Shown here: in pieces, positions 1-7,764 of the stretch
Layout of the letters: every line of letters starts with the position of its first letter
Numbering within the stretch: the first letter of the stretch is position 1
Assembly: GCA_964538915.1 (NCBI GenBank)
Contig: CAZIFB010000024.1
Span: forward strand, 6,269-70,268
DNA from: JAEUHQ01 sp964538915
GTDB lineage: Bacteria; Planctomycetota; UBA1135; UBA2386
Reading direction: 5' to 3'
DNA: 64,000 nucleotides
Position numbers and translations under genes: made by a program
The notes under the pieces: generated by a model
What the model saw: only the letters and a program-made list of their open reading frames with translations
Database searches by the model: none
What the model was told of the DNA's origin: nothing

Positions 1-348
1 TTCCTGCGCGACGACTTCGTTCGTGGTGACATGCGGCAGGCGGGCGGCCCATGGTCGGCGTTCGCGGGAGTCTTCTTCCTCCAGACGCTCGACTGGCTCG
101 CGGAGGACCGCGACCTCGTCGATCTCCAGGCGCGTGTGCCCGTCGACCGCACGCTGAAGTTCGCCGCGGACGAGCCGGTGGCCGCGAACGACGCACGGGT
201 CGCGGAGCAGACGCTGCGACGCCGCACGAACTGGCTGCGCGGCCTGAACGTCGTGTTGCCGTGCGCCGTGCTCACCGCGTTCGGGCTCGTCGTGTGGTTC
301 GTGCGTCGCGCGCAGAAACGCGCCTTCCTGGACTCCCTGCCCAACTGA
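1..348 (+). CDS. C-terminal end of a GldG-like ABC-transporter auxiliary membrane protein (partial)
   Basis: The reading frame is open from the first base and stops at 346-348, so only about the last 115 residues are present. The segment DWLAEDRDLVDLQ followed by a conserved basic patch and one C-terminal membrane helix (roughly LNVVLPCAVLTAFGLVVWF) is the usual ending of GldG/ABC_transp_aux proteins. These sit in the periplasm and membrane beside GldA/GldF-type ABC transporters. The next gene encodes a DUF4340 protein, the standard neighbour of gldG-like genes, and starts 5 bp after this stop. The ATPase and permease genes are presumably left of the window. The exact transported substrate is unknown for this family outside gliding Bacteroidetes. 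Confidence 0.7.
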   Translation, partial: FLRDDFVRGDMRQAGGPWSAFAGVFFLQTLDWLAEDRDLVDLQARVPVDRTLKFAADEPVAANDARVAEQTLRRRTNWLRGLNVVLPCAVLTAFGLVVWFVRRAQKRAFLDSLPN

Positions 349-353
349 TTGCC

Positions 354-1490
354 ATGAACCTCGCCAGAGCGAACGTGTTGCTGCTCGCTGCCGCGGCGGT
401 GCTCGCGGTTCCCACGTGGCTGCAGCTGCGCGGCGATCGCGATTCCTTCACCGACGTCGCGTCCATCCCGTTGTTGTTCGACGGATTCACCGCGGAGAAC
501 GTCGGGTTCGTCCTGCTCGCGCAGCCGAAGAAGGAACAGCCGCCGCCCGATCCACGCAACCCGGACCAGAAGAAGCAGGTTGCGTACGACCAGATGCTCC
601 TGCAGCGCACCGACAAGGGCTTCCAGATCGCCGCGGCCGCGACGTCGGGCGAACGCGCCGGAGTCCCGATCAACAGGGACCGCGTCGAGAACGACGTGTT
701 CCTGCATCTGCGCACGATCCGCGTCGACCGTGAGACGCTCGTGCAGGCGGCAGCGACCCCCGAGCAGCTCGCGCAGTACGGCCTCGACGAGGAGCACGCG
801 TTCCTGATCAAGGCCAGCGACACGCAGGGCAAGACCGTGGTCGCCGAGCTGTACGTCGGCAAGGACGTCGGGGTCGGTGGCGGCACCGACTCGTTGCGCG
901 GCACGTACGTGCGCAAGGCCGACAGCTCGGACGTCATCCTCTACGAGAACGATCGTCCGTGGCGACGCGACGTGGCGGAGGAGGGGTGGGTCGATCGCAC
1001 GCTCGCACGACTCGAACCCGAGAAGATCCGCCGGCTGTCGATCCGCAACACGGCGACTGCCGGAACGACGTTCACGTTCGAACGGCCCGACGGCAAGTCG
1101 CTCTGGGAACCGAAGGACCCGCCGATCGACGTCGGTGCGTTGCGCCAGTCCGAGATCGAGTCGTTCGTGCAGCGGTTGCGCCACCTCGCGGTGCAGGAGT
1201 ACCGGGTGCAGTTGCAGCGCGCCGGCGACCTGAAGACGTTCGGGCTGCAGCCGCCCGCGATCGAGATGGTCATCGTCGTGCGCGACGGGACGAACGAGCG
1301 CACGATCACTCTCGCGGTCGGCGGCAAGGTCGACGGCAAGAACGAGTACTACCTGCAGAGCTCGGAGTCGGCGTTCCTGATGACGTGGCCGCAGGCGTTC
1401 GTCACGCAGTTCGAACTCGACGTGAAGAAGACGATGTTCGATCCGAAGGCGCCGCACGAGATGCCGCCGGAGACGCCGAAGGACAAGTAG
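354..1490 (+). CDS. DUF4340 domain protein
   Basis: A 378-residue protein with an N-terminal membrane helix (residues 5-22, leucine/alanine-rich) and a long soluble domain containing repeats of the DUF4340 kind, for example LAQYGLDEEHAFLIKA followed later by LKTFGLQPPAIEMVIVV. The in-frame ORF extends further upstream, but the ATG at 354 follows the GldG-like stop by 5 bp and gives a clean membrane anchor, so I choose it. DUF4340 proteins normally follow gldG-like genes in ABC-transporter operons of Planctomycetes, Myxococcota and Bacteroidetes; their biochemical role is not established. The C-terminus is rich in Lys, Pro and Glu. Confidence 0.75.
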   Translation: MNLARANVLLLAAAAVLAVPTWLQLRGDRDSFTDVASIPLLFDGFTAENVGFVLLAQPKKEQPPPDPRNPDQKKQVAYDQMLLQRTDKGFQIAAAATSGERAGVPINRDRVENDVFLHLRTIRVDRETLVQAAATPEQLAQYGLDEEHAFLIKASDTQGKTVVAELYVGKDVGVGGGTDSLRGTYVRKADSSDVILYENDRPWRRDVAEEGWVDRTLARLEPEKIRRLSIRNTATAGTTFTFERPDGKSLWEPKDPPIDVGALRQSEIESFVQRLRHLAVQEYRVQLQRAGDLKTFGLQPPAIEMVIVVRDGTNERTITLAVGGKVDGKNEYYLQSSESAFLMTWPQAFVTQFELDVKKTMFDPKAPHEMPPETPKDK

Positions 1491-1678
1491 GCGGCCCGCG
1501 CACCGCTTCGACTGGAGTCGATCGAGGGGCTCGGTCTCCGACTGGGACGCACGGCATCGCCGCGATGGCAGGGATGCGCTCCGGCCCGTTCGCCGCCGGG
1601 GCGTCCTCGATGCGCACGCTACGCGACGGCGCCGCCGCGCTGCGGCGTCGATGACTCCAGCACTCCTCCTTCCGTGTA

Positions 1679-1721
1679 GGCCGGAGCGGTGGCTCGTAGC
1701 TCCCGCTCCGGCCGTTTTCTT
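1679..1721 (+). terminator. Intrinsic terminator closing the GldG/DUF4340 operon
   Basis: Ten-base perfect inverted repeat, 1679-1688 with 1704-1713 (GGCCGGAGCG / CGCTCCGGCC), loop of 15 bases, followed at once by the T-rich tail GTTTTCTT. It lies 190 bp after the DUF4340 stop and about 18 bp before the next gene, so it separates the two clusters. It is the clearest factor-independent terminator in the window. Confidence 0.75.
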
Positions 1722-1738
1722 GGCGGCGTCGAACGCGC

Positions 1739-2800
1739 ATGATCCGGTGCGTGCCCGACAGCGTGATCGAAAGCAGCGTGGACACCGCGGAGGGTGAACT
1801 GCTCCGGTTCGCGGCGCGCCTGCGCCGGCGCCACGTTCGCGGTGCGAGCCTCGACGCCGGGTTGCGTGCGGGGCTGCTCACGGCCTTGCCGGTCATCGCG
1901 GCCCTGTGGGTGTTCCCCGCGGGCCGCACGGTCGTCGTCGTGGTGTTCGCGGTCGTCGTCGCGACCGCCGCCCTGCATGCGGCGCTCCGTGCGCGCCACA
2001 CGACGACCGCGCGCCTCTTGTTCGTGGGCGCCGATCCGGGCCTCCAGGTCGGGGTCGTCGGCGACGAACTGTCGACCTGGCTCGACCGTCGCGGCGACGC
2101 GCGCGCCGACGCCCCGATGCTCGCGTGGCTCCGGCGCGACGTGGCAGCGCGACTGCCGTTGGTGCCGCGGCGAGCCGTGGCCCGCGCGGGGCGAAGCGGA
2201 CTCGGTCGCGTGCGGCGTCTCCTCCCGTTCGTGGTGCTGTTGCTGCTCTGCTGGCTGCTCGTCGAGTGGCTGCAGCCGCCGTGGCCGGGCCTGCTCGGCG
2301 GCGGCGGTTCACGGCCGCTGCCGTCGGGTTCGTCGAACGGCGGCGGCAGCGGTGGTGACGCCGACGGGGAGCAGTCGGGCGGCGGCGGAGGGGACCAGCC
2401 GCCGGAGACGGAGCCGCGGACGCAGCGCCCCGACGAACGGCCACAGCAGCAGCCGCCGCGTGTGCCGGACACCGGCGACGAGCCGGAGGCGAAGCCGCCG
2501 GTCGCGGAGGCGCCGCTGCTCGAACTGCCCGACCAGCAGCGGTTCGTCGTGCCGGAGTTCGTCGGCGACGGCCCGACGCGCCGAGCCCGCACGTTCGCCG
2601 CCGAGATCGAGCGCGGCGGCGGTGCGGCACCGCGGACGGGCGGCGGCAACGGCGGCGATCCGGACGTGGCTCCGCCGCCGTCGCAGCGCGAGACGTTCGA
2701 GCGCGCGGCCGAAGCGGCGCAGCGGGCGCGCAACGTGCCTCCCGAGGAGCAGCCGATGGTGCGCCGCTTCTTCCGGCTGCTCCAGGAGCGGGCGAAGTGA
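1739..2800 (+). CDS. Membrane protein of unknown function heading a DUF58/VWA cluster
   Basis: A 353-residue protein I cannot assign to a family. It has two hydrophobic segments near the N-terminus (about 45-85, valine/alanine-rich), a third at about 162-178 (LLPFVVLLLLCWLLVEWL), and then a long low-complexity region of Gly, Ser, Pro and Arg. The acidic/basic C-terminal tail has no recognisable motif. It overlaps the DUF58 gene by 4 bp, so the two are translationally coupled. Such loosely conserved membrane proteins often precede DUF58/VWA genes in planctomycetes; I infer a role in the same membrane complex. The start is uncertain: a GTG at 1751 is an alternative. The gene begins just behind a terminator, so its promoter must be very close or transcription reads through. 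Confidence 0.6.
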   Translation: MIRCVPDSVIESSVDTAEGELLRFAARLRRRHVRGASLDAGLRAGLLTALPVIAALWVFPAGRTVVVVVFAVVVATAALHAALRARHTTTARLLFVGADPGLQVGVVGDELSTWLDRRGDARADAPMLAWLRRDVAARLPLVPRRAVARAGRSGLGRVRRLLPFVVLLLLCWLLVEWLQPPWPGLLGGGGSRPLPSGSSNGGGSGGDADGEQSGGGGGDQPPETEPRTQRPDERPQQQPPRVPDTGDEPEAKPPVAEAPLLELPDQQRFVVPEFVGDGPTRRARTFAAEIERGGGAAPRTGGGNGGDPDVAPPPSQRETFERAAEAAQRARNVPPEEQPMVRRFFRLLQERAK

Positions 2801-3699
2801 CCCGCGTCCGTTCGCTTCCTGTCGTGCCCGAGCGGTTCCCGACGGGATTCCGCACGATGCTGCGCGACCTGCTGGCCCGGGGTCCGAAACTGCGCAGCGG
2901 CCGGACGGAGCAACGGCGAGCGCAGAGCCGCGCGCTCGCGCAGAGCGGAACGTTCGTGGGCCATCGGCCGTACGTGCGCGGCGACGACCTTCGCCGCATC
3001 GACTGGGCTGCCTGCGCGCGGACCGGCGAACTGTTCGTGAAGCTGCTCGAAGAAGAGGACCGCCGCACGCTGACTATCCTGCTCGACCTGTCCGCGAGCC
3101 TGCTCGCCGGGGCGCCGCCGCGCCGGCTCGCCGCGCTGCGTCTCGCCGCAGTGCTCGGTGGCCTCGCGCTGCGCCGCCTCGACGGCCTCACCATCGTCGC
3201 GCCGGGCGCGGGGCGGGCGGAACTGGCGACCTTCGCGGGCGCCGGCGATCTCGACGAACTGCTCCGCCACCTCGACGGGTTGCCGGTCGCCGACACGGCG
3301 CCCGAAGCGGCGATCGTGGTGTTCGCGCACCGCGGCGTCGCGGGGCGCATCCACTGGATCTCGGACTTCGCGGAGCCGCGCGCCTTCGAAGTGCCGCTGG
3401 CGGCGTTGCGTCGACGCGGCGCCGAAGTGGTTGCGTGGCTGCCCACGCTGCCCGAGGACCACGGAGCGCCGCGCCGCGGCTACGTCGAGGTGATCGATCC
3501 GGAGAACGGCGCGTCCCTGTCGGTCCCGGTCGACGACGAACTCGCGGCGGCGATGCAGCGCGAACTCGAACTCCTCGCGCGGCGGCAGGCGCGTCTGTTC
3601 GCGCAGACCGGCTGTGCGCTCGTGCGCTGGGCGTCGCCCGACGCGAACGACTTCCGTACGGCACCGTGGCAGGACGCGATCGGCTGGGGTCTGCGATGA
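2797..3699 (+). CDS. DUF58 domain protein
   Basis: A 300-residue protein with the DUF58 signature YVRGDDLRRIDWAACARTGE (about residues 64-83), followed by FVKLLEEEDRRTLTILLDLSASL. The latter resembles a von Willebrand A fold with a partial metal site (D-L-S-A-S). It starts with GTG in a 4-bp overlap with the preceding gene and overlaps the next VWA gene by 4 bp. DUF58 proteins usually work with a MoxR AAA ATPase and VWA membrane proteins, but no moxR gene is visible in this window. Role: inferred chaperone-like or complex-assembly partner of the VWA protein. A paralogue lies at 58045-58992. Confidence 0.85.
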   Translation: MTRVRSLPVVPERFPTGFRTMLRDLLARGPKLRSGRTEQRRAQSRALAQSGTFVGHRPYVRGDDLRRIDWAACARTGELFVKLLEEEDRRTLTILLDLSASLLAGAPPRRLAALRLAAVLGGLALRRLDGLTIVAPGAGRAELATFAGAGDLDELLRHLDGLPVADTAPEAAIVVFAHRGVAGRIHWISDFAEPRAFEVPLAALRRRGAEVVAWLPTLPEDHGAPRRGYVEVIDPENGASLSVPVDDELAAAMQRELELLARRQARLFAQTGCALVRWASPDANDFRTAPWQDAIGWGLR

Positions 3700-5282
3700 C
3701 CTGGACCGAACCCGTGCGCCTCTTGTGGCTGCTCGCACTGCCGATCGTCTACTGGCTCCTCCTGCCGCCGCCACCGCGCGAACTGCGATGGACACCGCAC
3801 CTCGCGCAATGGCAGGCCGCACTCGCATCGCTCAGGCGACGGCCGCCGCGCCGCGTCGGGCTGCGCGTCGTCCTTCTGTTGCTCGCCGCCGCCGCCACGA
3901 TCGCCGCGTTCGCCGGGCCGGCGCTGATGGCCCGCCCCGGGCCGTCGCGCCTCGTGGTGTTGCTCGACGCGTCGGCGAGTATGGGTGCGAGGACGACGTC
4001 GGGTGCGTCCGGGTTCGAAGTCGCGAGTGCGCTCGTGCGCGAACGCCTTGCCGAACTGCCGCAGCACGCCGAGGTGACCCTTCTTCGCTGCGGCGGCCCG
4101 ATGCTGCGTCGCCACGGTGCATCGGCGAAGGCGATGCAGGACGTCGGTGCCCCTGCGGGATCGCTCGGCGTCGATCTCGTCGCGCTCGCGGCGTCGATCG
4201 CCGAGCGCGAGGACACCGTCGTGTGGACGGTGACCGATGGACAGGGGCAGGTGCGATCGCCCTTTGCGGGGGCGTTGTCGTGCATTCCCGCGCCGGGTCC
4301 GAACGCTGCGATCGTCGCGGTGCGTGTCGTCGATCGCTGGCCGCTGCCGACGCTGTCGCTCGCCGTCGACGTCGTGGCGTTCGCGGGCGATCCGATCGAG
4401 GGTGTCGTGCGCGCGACGGGCGCCTTGGCTGCGCCGGTCGAGCGCGGCGTGTCGCTGGCGAACGGCGAGGTGAAGACGCTCGAAATCGACGTCGAGCGTC
4501 GCGCCGAGGGTGGCGGCATCGACGTGCGCATCGCGGCACCGGGCGACGCGCTGGCGGGCGACGACGCGTGGATTGCCGAACTGCCGCCGCTGCCGGCACC
4601 GCGCATCGGTGTGTTGTCCGACGAGGAGAACGGGCCGTTCGTGCAGGCCGCGGCCGAGGCGCTGGCCGAGGAAGTCGGCGGGACGGTGGTCCGCGCGCGC
4701 GCCGGGCAGTCGGTCGGCATGCTCGTGGTGGACGGTGGCACGGTTGCCATCGAACCGGGGCGCGTGCGCGCCGTGTGTTTCGGGAGCCGCCACGATGCGG
4801 CGGCGCCGGTCGGCGATGCGCTCGAGCCGCGCGTCGTCGACTGGGATCGCGACCACCCGTTGTCGGTCGGACTCGACCTGTCCGAACTGCGCGTCGCGAC
4901 GGCTCTGCCCGCCGCGCTGCCGCGCGGCGAACCGTTCCTCTGGGCCGAAGGAGGCGGTGGGGAGCGGGTGCCGCTGGCGGTTGTGGTGGGTGACGAACGG
5001 TCCGCGTCGGTGCACTTCGCGTTCCGGCTCGGGGACAGCAACCTGCCGCTGCTTCCTGCCTTCCCCCAGATCTTGCGCCGGGCGTTCGTGCGGGCGTACG
5101 GATCGGGCGCCGCTCTGGCTGTCCGGTCGCCGGCCGCCGCCGCGGGGGAGCAGGATCTGCAATCGCCGCTGCCCGCCGCCGAGCGAGCTCTGCCGCCGTT
5201 CGGAGCCCCGCAGCGCAGCCTGGCGCGGGCGTTCGTGCTCGCCGGACTCGTGCTGCTGGCGCTGCGCGTGTTCGTGCGGTGA
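3696..5282 (+). CDS. BatA-like membrane protein with von Willebrand A domain
   Basis: A 528-residue protein starting with an aerotolerance-regulator type N-terminus: a helix at residues 7-22 and a second at about 50-70. The VWA domain that follows begins LVVLLDASASMGA and carries the DxSxS part of a MIDAS metal site. The rest is a beta-rich region, and the C-terminus ends in a helix (LVLLALRVFVR). The frame is open far upstream, but the ATG at 3696 overlaps the DUF58 stop by 4 bp and matches the family N-terminus. It is probably the inner-membrane partner of the DUF58 protein. The domain order (TM-TM-VWA-long tail) resembles planctomycete BatA-like proteins more than classical BatA/BatB, which are about 330 residues. 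Confidence 0.8.
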   Translation: MTWTEPVRLLWLLALPIVYWLLLPPPPRELRWTPHLAQWQAALASLRRRPPRRVGLRVVLLLLAAAATIAAFAGPALMARPGPSRLVVLLDASASMGARTTSGASGFEVASALVRERLAELPQHAEVTLLRCGGPMLRRHGASAKAMQDVGAPAGSLGVDLVALAASIAEREDTVVWTVTDGQGQVRSPFAGALSCIPAPGPNAAIVAVRVVDRWPLPTLSLAVDVVAFAGDPIEGVVRATGALAAPVERGVSLANGEVKTLEIDVERRAEGGGIDVRIAAPGDALAGDDAWIAELPPLPAPRIGVLSDEENGPFVQAAAEALAEEVGGTVVRARAGQSVGMLVVDGGTVAIEPGRVRAVCFGSRHDAAAPVGDALEPRVVDWDRDHPLSVGLDLSELRVATALPAALPRGEPFLWAEGGGGERVPLAVVVGDERSASVHFAFRLGDSNLPLLPAFPQILRRAFVRAYGSGAALAVRSPAAAAGEQDLQSPLPAAERALPPFGAPQRSLARAFVLAGLVLLALRVFVR

Positions 5283-5303
5283 CGGCGGACTCCGACAGAC
5301 CCC

Positions 5304-5332
5304 TTGCGCCCACCGGGTCGAGTCCGTAGAAC
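5304..5332 (+). promoter_or_regulatory. Possible promoter for rplC
   Basis: TTGCGC (5304-5309), 17-bp spacer, TAGAAC (5327-5332): three of six and four of six matches to the sigma-70 consensus, correctly spaced, 67 bp before the rplC start. The preceding gene ends at 5282. No terminator is visible between them, so read-through is also possible. Confidence 0.3.
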
Positions 5333-5398
5333 GTTCGCCCCTCGTGCCGCCGGCCCGCGTTCGTGACGCGTTCCCGACGGCCCTTCGGAGCACGGATC

Positions 5399-6214
5399 AT
5401 GAGCCTCGGCAGCGCAACTCTCGGCATCCTCGGCAAGAAGATCGGGATGACCCAGATCTTCTCCAACGACGGCAACGTGGTGCCGGTGACCGTCGTCCAG
5501 GCCGGCCCCTGCCGGGTCCTTCAGGTCAAGATGGCGACTGCCGCCGAGCACCCGGAGGGTCACCGCACGGCGAGCACCAACCTCGGCAAGAAGCGCGGCA
5601 AGCAGAATCGCCCGCGCGCCGCCGACGGCTACTACGCGGTGCAACTCGGCTTCGACGACAAGCCGGCGCGCGTGTCCTCCAAGGCCGAACTCGGCGCTAC
5701 GAAGAAGGCCGGCCTCGACGCGGGCAAGCGCTTCGTGCGCGAGTTCCGTCTGTCGGCCGCTCCGACGCAGAAGCCCGGGGACGACGTCACCGTGGCGCTG
5801 CTCGGTTCGACGTCGCACGTCGATGTCACCGGCACGACGAAGGGCCGCGGTTGGGCCGGCACGATCAAGCGCTGGAGCTTCAGCCGCCAGCCTTCGTCGC
5901 ACGGCAACTCGCTGAACCACCGCACCGGCGGCGGCCTCGGTCGCCAGCACTCGATCAGCAGCGGTGTCCCGCGCGGCAAGCGCATGGCGGGTCACTACGG
6001 CGTCGAGAAGGTGACGGTGCAGCGCCTCGAAGTCGTGAAGATCGACGAAGCCCGCAACCTCGTCTATCTCCGCGGCGCGGTGCCCGGCCACAACAACGGC
6101 TACCTCGTTCTGCGCAAGACCGTGAAGAACGATCGCGCCGTCGACGTGAAGCCGGGCCTCGTCGTGAAGAACGCGGCCCAGAAGGCCATGGCCAGCAAGG
6201 CCGCGAAGAAGTGA
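5399..6214 (+). CDS. rplC: 50S ribosomal protein L3
   Basis: 271 residues, longer than the usual 205-220. It opens with ILGKKIGMTQIF and has the diagnostic L3 motifs VTGTTKGRGWAGTIKRW and NHRTGGGLGRQHS, ending with MAGHYGVEKVTVQRLEVV. L3 is an early-assembly large-subunit protein near the peptidyl-transferase centre. The excess length is an insert near residues 40-120 (lysine-rich, LGKKRGKQNRPRAADGYYAV) and a short basic C-terminal tail. The ATG at 5399 was chosen over an upstream in-frame start (5363) because the conserved N-terminus begins right after it. It is not followed by rplD/rplW, so the classical S10 operon order is broken here. Confidence 0.93.
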   Translation: MSLGSATLGILGKKIGMTQIFSNDGNVVPVTVVQAGPCRVLQVKMATAAEHPEGHRTASTNLGKKRGKQNRPRAADGYYAVQLGFDDKPARVSSKAELGATKKAGLDAGKRFVREFRLSAAPTQKPGDDVTVALLGSTSHVDVTGTTKGRGWAGTIKRWSFSRQPSSHGNSLNHRTGGGLGRQHSISSGVPRGKRMAGHYGVEKVTVQRLEVVKIDEARNLVYLRGAVPGHNNGYLVLRKTVKNDRAVDVKPGLVVKNAAQKAMASKAAKK

Positions 6215-6262
6215 CCGGCCGCTCCGGCCCGAACCGCTAGGCCACGAAACAACGCACCCAAC

Positions 6263-6436
6263 ATGGCTCGTTCACGACGCAAGAACGGCGGCCCCACGCG
6301 CGGTCGCTTCAAGAAGAAGAAGCTCGGCAAGGGCTTCATGGCCAACCGCCAGGAGCCCGCGGGCAGCCGCGTGGTTCTCCGGATCACCGAGACGGCCGAC
6401 GCAGGCGCCGCGAAGGCCGGGGCCGCGAAGAAGTAG
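6263..6436 (+). CDS. Small, very basic protein downstream of rplC
   Basis: A 57-residue ORF 48 bp after rplC, on the same strand. The N-terminal half is extremely basic (MARSRRKNGGPTRGRFKKKK), the middle reads LGKGFMANRQEPAGSRVVLR, and the tail is Ala/Lys-rich like that of the L3 protein before it. Its composition is that of a ribosomal or RNA-binding protein, but I do not recognise a family; it is not L33, L34, L36 or Thx by motif. Codon use (G/C at third positions, aag/cgc) matches its neighbours, which supports a real gene. Co-transcription with rplC is inferred from spacing. Confidence 0.6.
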   Translation: MARSRRKNGGPTRGRFKKKKLGKGFMANRQEPAGSRVVLRITETADAGAAKAGAAKK

Positions 6437-6506
6437 CCGCCACTTCGCCGGTTGCCGGGCGACGGAGTCGCCTCGGATCGGCGGGTGAACGTCGGCTCTC
6501 CGTGCC

Positions 6507-7727
6507 GTGGATCTCGTCGACGTCGTGGTCGTCGGCGCCGGACCCGCCGGCTTCATGGCGGCCATCACGGCTGCTCGCCGTGGACGTCGCACCGTGCTGC
6601 TCGAGAAGAACGAGCGGCCGGGGCTCAAGATCCTCATCAGCGGCGGCGGTCGCTGCAACCTGACCACGACGCGCAGCGGCAGCGATCTCGAGTCGCAGTA
6701 CGGTGTGCGCCGCGGTCGCTTCCTGCGCCACGCGCTGCGCTCGTTCCAGCCGGCCGCACTGCGTGAATTCGTAGAAGCGGCCGGGGTGCCGCTGCGCGAA
6801 GAGGACCTGGAGAAGCTGTTCCCGGTTTCGCAGCGTGCTCGCGACGTCGTCGACGCGCTCGTTCGCATCTCCGCCGATGCCGGGGTCGGACTGCGGACAC
6901 GCGCCGCGGTGCGGACGATCGAACGCGCCGGCGACCGTTTCGTGGTACACGGCGAAGGCCGCGCGCTCGCCGCGACCAGCGTCGTGCTCGCGACGGGCGG
7001 GCTCAGCTACCCGAAGACAGGCGCCTCCGGCGACGGCTATCCGATCTGTCGTGCGTTCGGTCACACGGTGACCGCGACGTTCCCGGCGCTGGCACCTCTC
7101 GCCGTCGACTCGCCGTGGGTCAGGGACCTGCAGGGCATCGTCATCACCGGTCCGACGATCACCGCGATCGCGGCCAGCGGCGAGGCACTGCTGCAGCGTC
7201 GCCGGCCGATCCTCTTCACGCACAAGGGGCTGTCGGGCCCGGCGCCGATGGATCTGGCCGGTGACGTCGAGGAGCAGCGGGGCGGTGCCGCCGTGAAGCT
7301 GGACTTCGCGCCGGAGCGTTCGCGCGAGGAGCTCGAACGCGAGTGGCTGCTGGCGGCTGCGCACCACGGCACACGCGGGACCGCGTCGCTGCTCCCCGAA
7401 GAGCTGCCCGAACGGTTGCGCGCGGCACTGATCGCTCTCGCCGGGGCGGACACGACTCTGGCGTCATTGTCGCGCGAAGCACGGCGGCGCCTGCTCGACG
7501 TCGTGAAGGACACGCGCGTGCCAGTCGCGCGCAGCCTCGGCTTCGACCACGCGGAGGTGACACGCGGCGGCGTCGCGCTCGACGAGATCGACGGCAAGAC
7601 CATGCAGAGCAGGAGACAACCGGGTCTCTTCGTCTGCGGCGAGCTGCTCGACGTCGACGGCCCGATCGGCGGGTTCAACTTCCAGGCAGCGTTCGCGACG
7701 GGACGCCTCGCAGGCCTCCACGCATGA
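6507..7727 (+). CDS. NAD(P)/FAD-dependent oxidoreductase, HI0933/YhiN family
   Basis: A 406-residue flavoprotein. The N-terminal dinucleotide-binding motif VVVGAGPAGFMAAITAARRG is followed by LLEKNERPGLKILISGGGRC, the hallmark of the HI0933 (aminoacetone oxidase-like) family. Near the end, GGVALDEIDGKTMQSR and LFVCGELLDVDGPIGGFNFQ form the second FAD-contacting element, also family-typical. The start is a GTG at 6507, which places the GxGxxG motif at the usual distance. The physiological substrate of this family is not known. It precedes mnmE by 37 bp, so the two may share a transcript. Confidence 0.88.
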   Translation: MDLVDVVVVGAGPAGFMAAITAARRGRRTVLLEKNERPGLKILISGGGRCNLTTTRSGSDLESQYGVRRGRFLRHALRSFQPAALREFVEAAGVPLREEDLEKLFPVSQRARDVVDALVRISADAGVGLRTRAAVRTIERAGDRFVVHGEGRALAATSVVLATGGLSYPKTGASGDGYPICRAFGHTVTATFPALAPLAVDSPWVRDLQGIVITGPTITAIAASGEALLQRRRPILFTHKGLSGPAPMDLAGDVEEQRGGAAVKLDFAPERSREELEREWLLAAAHHGTRGTASLLPEELPERLRAALIALAGADTTLASLSREARRRLLDVVKDTRVPVARSLGFDHAEVTRGGVALDEIDGKTMQSRRQPGLFVCGELLDVDGPIGGFNFQAAFATGRLAGLHA

Positions 7728-7764
7728 CCGCTGCGCGGCACTCGCCGCGCGGCATACTGAAACC

